Below, piece after piece: positions 61,782 through 64,000 of a stretch of DNA of 64,000 bases. The notes under the pieces were generated by a model. It was not told the DNA's origin, ran no database searches, and was given only the letters and a program-made list of their open reading frames with translations. Both the position numbers and the translations under genes were made by a program. The DNA lies in assembly GCA_002067975.1 (NCBI GenBank), contig MVRS01000258.1:1-64000 (forward strand), given 5' to 3'. Positions within the stretch are counted from its first letter, which is position 1; each line of letters begins with the position of its first letter. Origin of the DNA: Syntrophorhabdus sp. PtaU1.Bin058 (GTDB taxonomy: Bacteria; Desulfobacterota; Syntrophorhabdia; Syntrophorhabdales; Syntrophorhabdaceae).

Positions 61782-63923
61782 ATGTCCCGTGAAATACTTG
61801 TTAAAGCAAAAATACCGGGTGCAGAAACCGGTATCGAGGTAAAGAAAACGATCTGCCTCATCTGTGGCGCACAGTGCGGCATCGATGCCTATGTCAAAGA
61901 CGGCAGTCTCGTTAAAGTGGAAGGAACTGCCGAAAACCCGGTCAGCAGGGGCACGCTGTGCTCCAAGGGGGCGTCAAGCAGGCAATGGATCAACAATCCC
62001 GAACGAGTCCATACCCCGCTTCTTCGCACGGGGCCGAGGGGCTCCGGCCGGTTCATGCCTATCTCCTGGGACGAGGCCTTTGAGAGGATCGCCTCCGGTT
62101 TAACGAAGATCAAGGAGGAGTCCGGGCCTGAATCGGTTGTCTTTTTTACGGGCTACCCCAAATGGTACCGGCCGTTTCTCAAGCGCCTGGCCCATTCCTT
62201 CGGCTCGCCGAATTATTTCACCGAATCAGGGACGTGCTTTCTTGCCACGGTCATGGCAAACCATTTAACTTACGGAACAACCCTCTGGCCCGACCTTAAG
62301 GAGACTAAATGTATCCTGAACTGGTGCAGAAATGCGCCTTACTCCCAGGCCCCCGGGTATGCCACATATCTCAACGCCGCGAGCCGGGGAGTAAAGCTCA
62401 TCGACGTGGGGCCTCTATCCACAACCCTGAGCGCGCAGGCGGATATACACCTCCGTCTTCGTCCGGGCACATCTGGGGCATTGGCGCTGGGATTGGCACA
62501 TGTGATTATCGAGGAAAACCTCTACGACCGGGAATTTGTGGAGAACTGGACCCTCGGATTTGAGGAGTACCGGTCTTATGTACAGGGGTTCCCTCCCAAA
62601 ACCACTGAAGAGATCACCGGCGTACCGGCGGAGACGATCGTAAAGGCAGCCCGTCTCTATGCATCATCCGAAAGCGCCAGTATCGTCCAGAGCCCCAGCG
62701 TCACCGTCCACCATACCAACGGCATTCAAAACCACAGGGCCATCACCGCTCTTATCGGTTTGACGGGGAATTTTGACCGGAAAGGCGGGAACCGTGTGAT
62801 CCCCGAATCCTACTACCACACCCCGACGGGCTTGAAAAGCCGTGAGGCTGAATTCGAACAATCCCGTCCGTGGGAAGAAATGGCGCCCCGGGTCGGGCAG
62901 GACCGCTACCCGTTATGGTGCAGCATGATGGATGAGGCGCAGGCTACCGCCCTCCCCTTTCAAATCCAGAGCGGTAAACCCTATCCTATCCGGGCCATGT
63001 TGGGGTTTGCCGTCAACTACCGCATGTGGCCGGGATCGGATTTCATGAAGGAGGGCTTAGAGAAACTCGATTTTTTTGTCGACACCGACCTCTTCATGAC
63101 GGATACTGCAAAACTGGCGGATATCGTGCTTCCTTCCTGCAGTTCCTTTGAAAGGCGGCAGCTCACCATGTATTCCCCACGGTATGCCGTCTGGACCGAG
63201 CCGGTGATTCCGCCGGTTGGAGAATCCCGCTCAGACGTTGATATCATCCTCGACCTGGCCCGCAGGCTCATCCCCCATGACTCTCTGCTGCTCCAGGGAC
63301 AGGAGGCCTGTCTCGACTGGATATTTGAACCCTCGGGGATCAAGATGGACGATATAAAAAAACACCCTGCAGGATGCTTCCTTGAGAATCTGCCGCCTAT
63401 CCCTTATGAGAAATACAGGACATCGGGGTTCCCTACACCATCGGGAAAGATGGAATTCACCTCCCTTGTGTTGAAGAACGCAGGGATAGACCCGCTCCCC
63501 GTTTACAGAGAACCTGCGCAAAGCCCCCTGTCCACCCCTGACCTCGCAAAGGAATATCCGCTCATTCTCACGACCGGCGCCCGTCTCCCTATGTTCATGC
63601 ATTCCAGGATGTACCGGGTCCCCTGGGCCAGAAACCTGAGGCGCGATCCGATGGTCGACATCAATCCCAGGGACGCACGCGCCCGCGGCATTCCCCCTGA
63701 AGGATGGGTAATGCTTGCCACGCCGAGAGAATCCATTCGCGTTAAGGCCAATATCACCGAGTTCGTGCCCCCGGGGGTTGTAAACATGTATCACGGCTTC
63801 CCCTCTGCCGACGCCAACACATTGATCGATCCCGACTACCGTGACCCTATCTCCGGATACCCGGGCTTTAAGTCGCTTCTCTGTCAGGTGATAAAAATCC
63901 AAGATAACGGAGGAAACAAGTGA
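61782..63923 (+). CDS. Molybdopterin oxidoreductase, catalytic subunit (DMSO reductase family)
   Basis: 713 residues; start at ATG 61782 with GGGAGG, only two bases after dctM. N-terminal [4Fe-4S] site Cys25, Cys28, Cys32, Cys60 (CLICGAQC ... GTLC). Mo ligand is probably Cys152 in FTESGTCF. bis-MGD contacts: later blocks LGLTGNFDRKGGN-like ALIGLTGNFDRKGGN, and C-terminal PLILTTGARLPMFMHSRMY. No twin-arginine signal, so it should be cytoplasmic. Nearest relatives by motif: PsrA/PhsA and acetylene hydratase-type enzymes; no transhydroxylase signature since the Fe-S cluster is intact. Its gene follows an importer, so the imported acid is a likely substrate or precursor; reaction unknown. Confidence 0.92.
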   Translation: MSREILVKAKIPGAETGIEVKKTICLICGAQCGIDAYVKDGSLVKVEGTAENPVSRGTLCSKGASSRQWINNPERVHTPLLRTGPRGSGRFMPISWDEAFERIASGLTKIKEESGPESVVFFTGYPKWYRPFLKRLAHSFGSPNYFTESGTCFLATVMANHLTYGTTLWPDLKETKCILNWCRNAPYSQAPGYATYLNAASRGVKLIDVGPLSTTLSAQADIHLRLRPGTSGALALGLAHVIIEENLYDREFVENWTLGFEEYRSYVQGFPPKTTEEITGVPAETIVKAARLYASSESASIVQSPSVTVHHTNGIQNHRAITALIGLTGNFDRKGGNRVIPESYYHTPTGLKSREAEFEQSRPWEEMAPRVGQDRYPLWCSMMDEAQATALPFQIQSGKPYPIRAMLGFAVNYRMWPGSDFMKEGLEKLDFFVDTDLFMTDTAKLADIVLPSCSSFERRQLTMYSPRYAVWTEPVIPPVGESRSDVDIILDLARRLIPHDSLLLQGQEACLDWIFEPSGIKMDDIKKHPAGCFLENLPPIPYEKYRTSGFPTPSGKMEFTSLVLKNAGIDPLPVYREPAQSPLSTPDLAKEYPLILTTGARLPMFMHSRMYRVPWARNLRRDPMVDINPRDARARGIPPEGWVMLATPRESIRVKANITEFVPPGVVNMYHGFPSADANTLIDPDYRDPISGYPGFKSLLCQVIKIQDNGGNK

Positions 63924-64000
63924 GCCAGTACGCATTCTCTTTCGACGTTTCCCGCTGTTCCGGCTGCATGGCCTGCGTGGTGGCCTGTCAGGATCAAAAC
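63920..64000 (+). CDS. Fe-S electron-transfer subunit of the molybdenum enzyme, cut by window end
   Basis: GTG start at 63920 overlaps the stop of the catalytic subunit (GTGA), with GGAGG 6 bases before. The 27 visible residues SQYAFSFDVSRCSGCMACVVAC hold the first motif C-x2-C-x2-C-x3-C of a PsrB/DmsB/FdhB-type ferredoxin subunit. The rest is beyond the window. It should pass electrons between the molybdenum subunit and a membrane or soluble partner. Confidence 0.85.
   Translation, partial: MSQYAFSFDVSRCSGCMACVVACQDQN

Noticed and set aside
61782-63923. Molybdenum enzyme as pyrogallol-phloroglucinol transhydroxylase
   Set aside because: The N-terminal four-Cys [4Fe-4S] motif and a likely Cys Mo ligand are present, whereas that enzyme's large subunit lacks the cluster.

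Overview
The window looks like a stretch of chromosome from a strictly anaerobic, Gram-negative bacterium of the former Deltaproteobacteria; a Syntrophorhabdus- or Syntrophus-like organism is my best guess. This is inferred from gene content: three TRAP carboxylate importers, a 2-oxoacid:ferredoxin oxidoreductase, a flavin reductase-rubredoxin fusion, corrinoid methyltransferases with their reductive activator, a molybdopterin oxidoreductase, and the gene string mfd - two parvulins - pdxA. I found no rRNA, tRNA, insertion sequence, phage or CRISPR.

Layout. 1-6.8 kb (minus): a chemosensory operon read cheY - cheX - soluble MCP-like protein - STAS protein - cheY - cheA - MCP; the MCP is cut by the left edge. 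7.2-15.3 kb (minus): pxpA-pxpB-pxpC (5-oxoprolinase), a complete branched-chain-type ABC importer (livK-H-M-G-F) and a DUF1445 protein, which together look like a 5-oxoproline/lactam uptake and hydrolysis unit. 15.8-24.9 kb (plus): LysE exporter, a YedE/YedF-like selenium pair, a small lytic transglycosylase, mfd, two parvulin chaperones, pdxA. 25.0-27.9 kb (plus): TRAP importer 1. 28.0-32.3 kb (minus): purC, flavin reductase-rubredoxin, korB, korA. 32.6-34.7 kb (plus): GNAT acetyltransferase and two proteins of unknown function.

34.8-46.3 kb (minus) is the most interesting block. One co-directional string encodes a GntR/FCD regulator, TRAP importer 2, an MmgE/PrpD protein, a GlcD-like FAD oxidase, a CCG-type Fe-S oxidoreductase, a corrinoid protein, two tandem UroD/MtaA-type methyltransferases and a HAD hydrolase. 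It reads as an uptake-to-C1-transfer pathway for an unidentified carboxylate. At 50.6-53.1 kb lie a corrinoid-activating ferredoxin/ASKHA protein and a DUF1638 protein that could service it. Between them are housekeeping genes: a membrane protein, an MltD-like LysM transglycosylase, fmt and def. 53.7-58 kb (plus): tatA, folK, an LsrF-like aldolase with a zinc alcohol dehydrogenase, a class II aldolase and a methyltransferase. 58.1-64 kb (plus): an XRE-cupin regulator, a promoter covered by two tandem palindromes, TRAP importer 3, and a molybdopterin oxidoreductase whose Fe-S subunit is cut by the right edge.

The most unusual non-coding signal is that many intergenic spaces hold short degenerate arrays built on a 7-bp period. 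Several unrelated sequence families share this period. They are often arranged as two arms around a conserved core, and in three cases they start exactly at a gene's stop codon.
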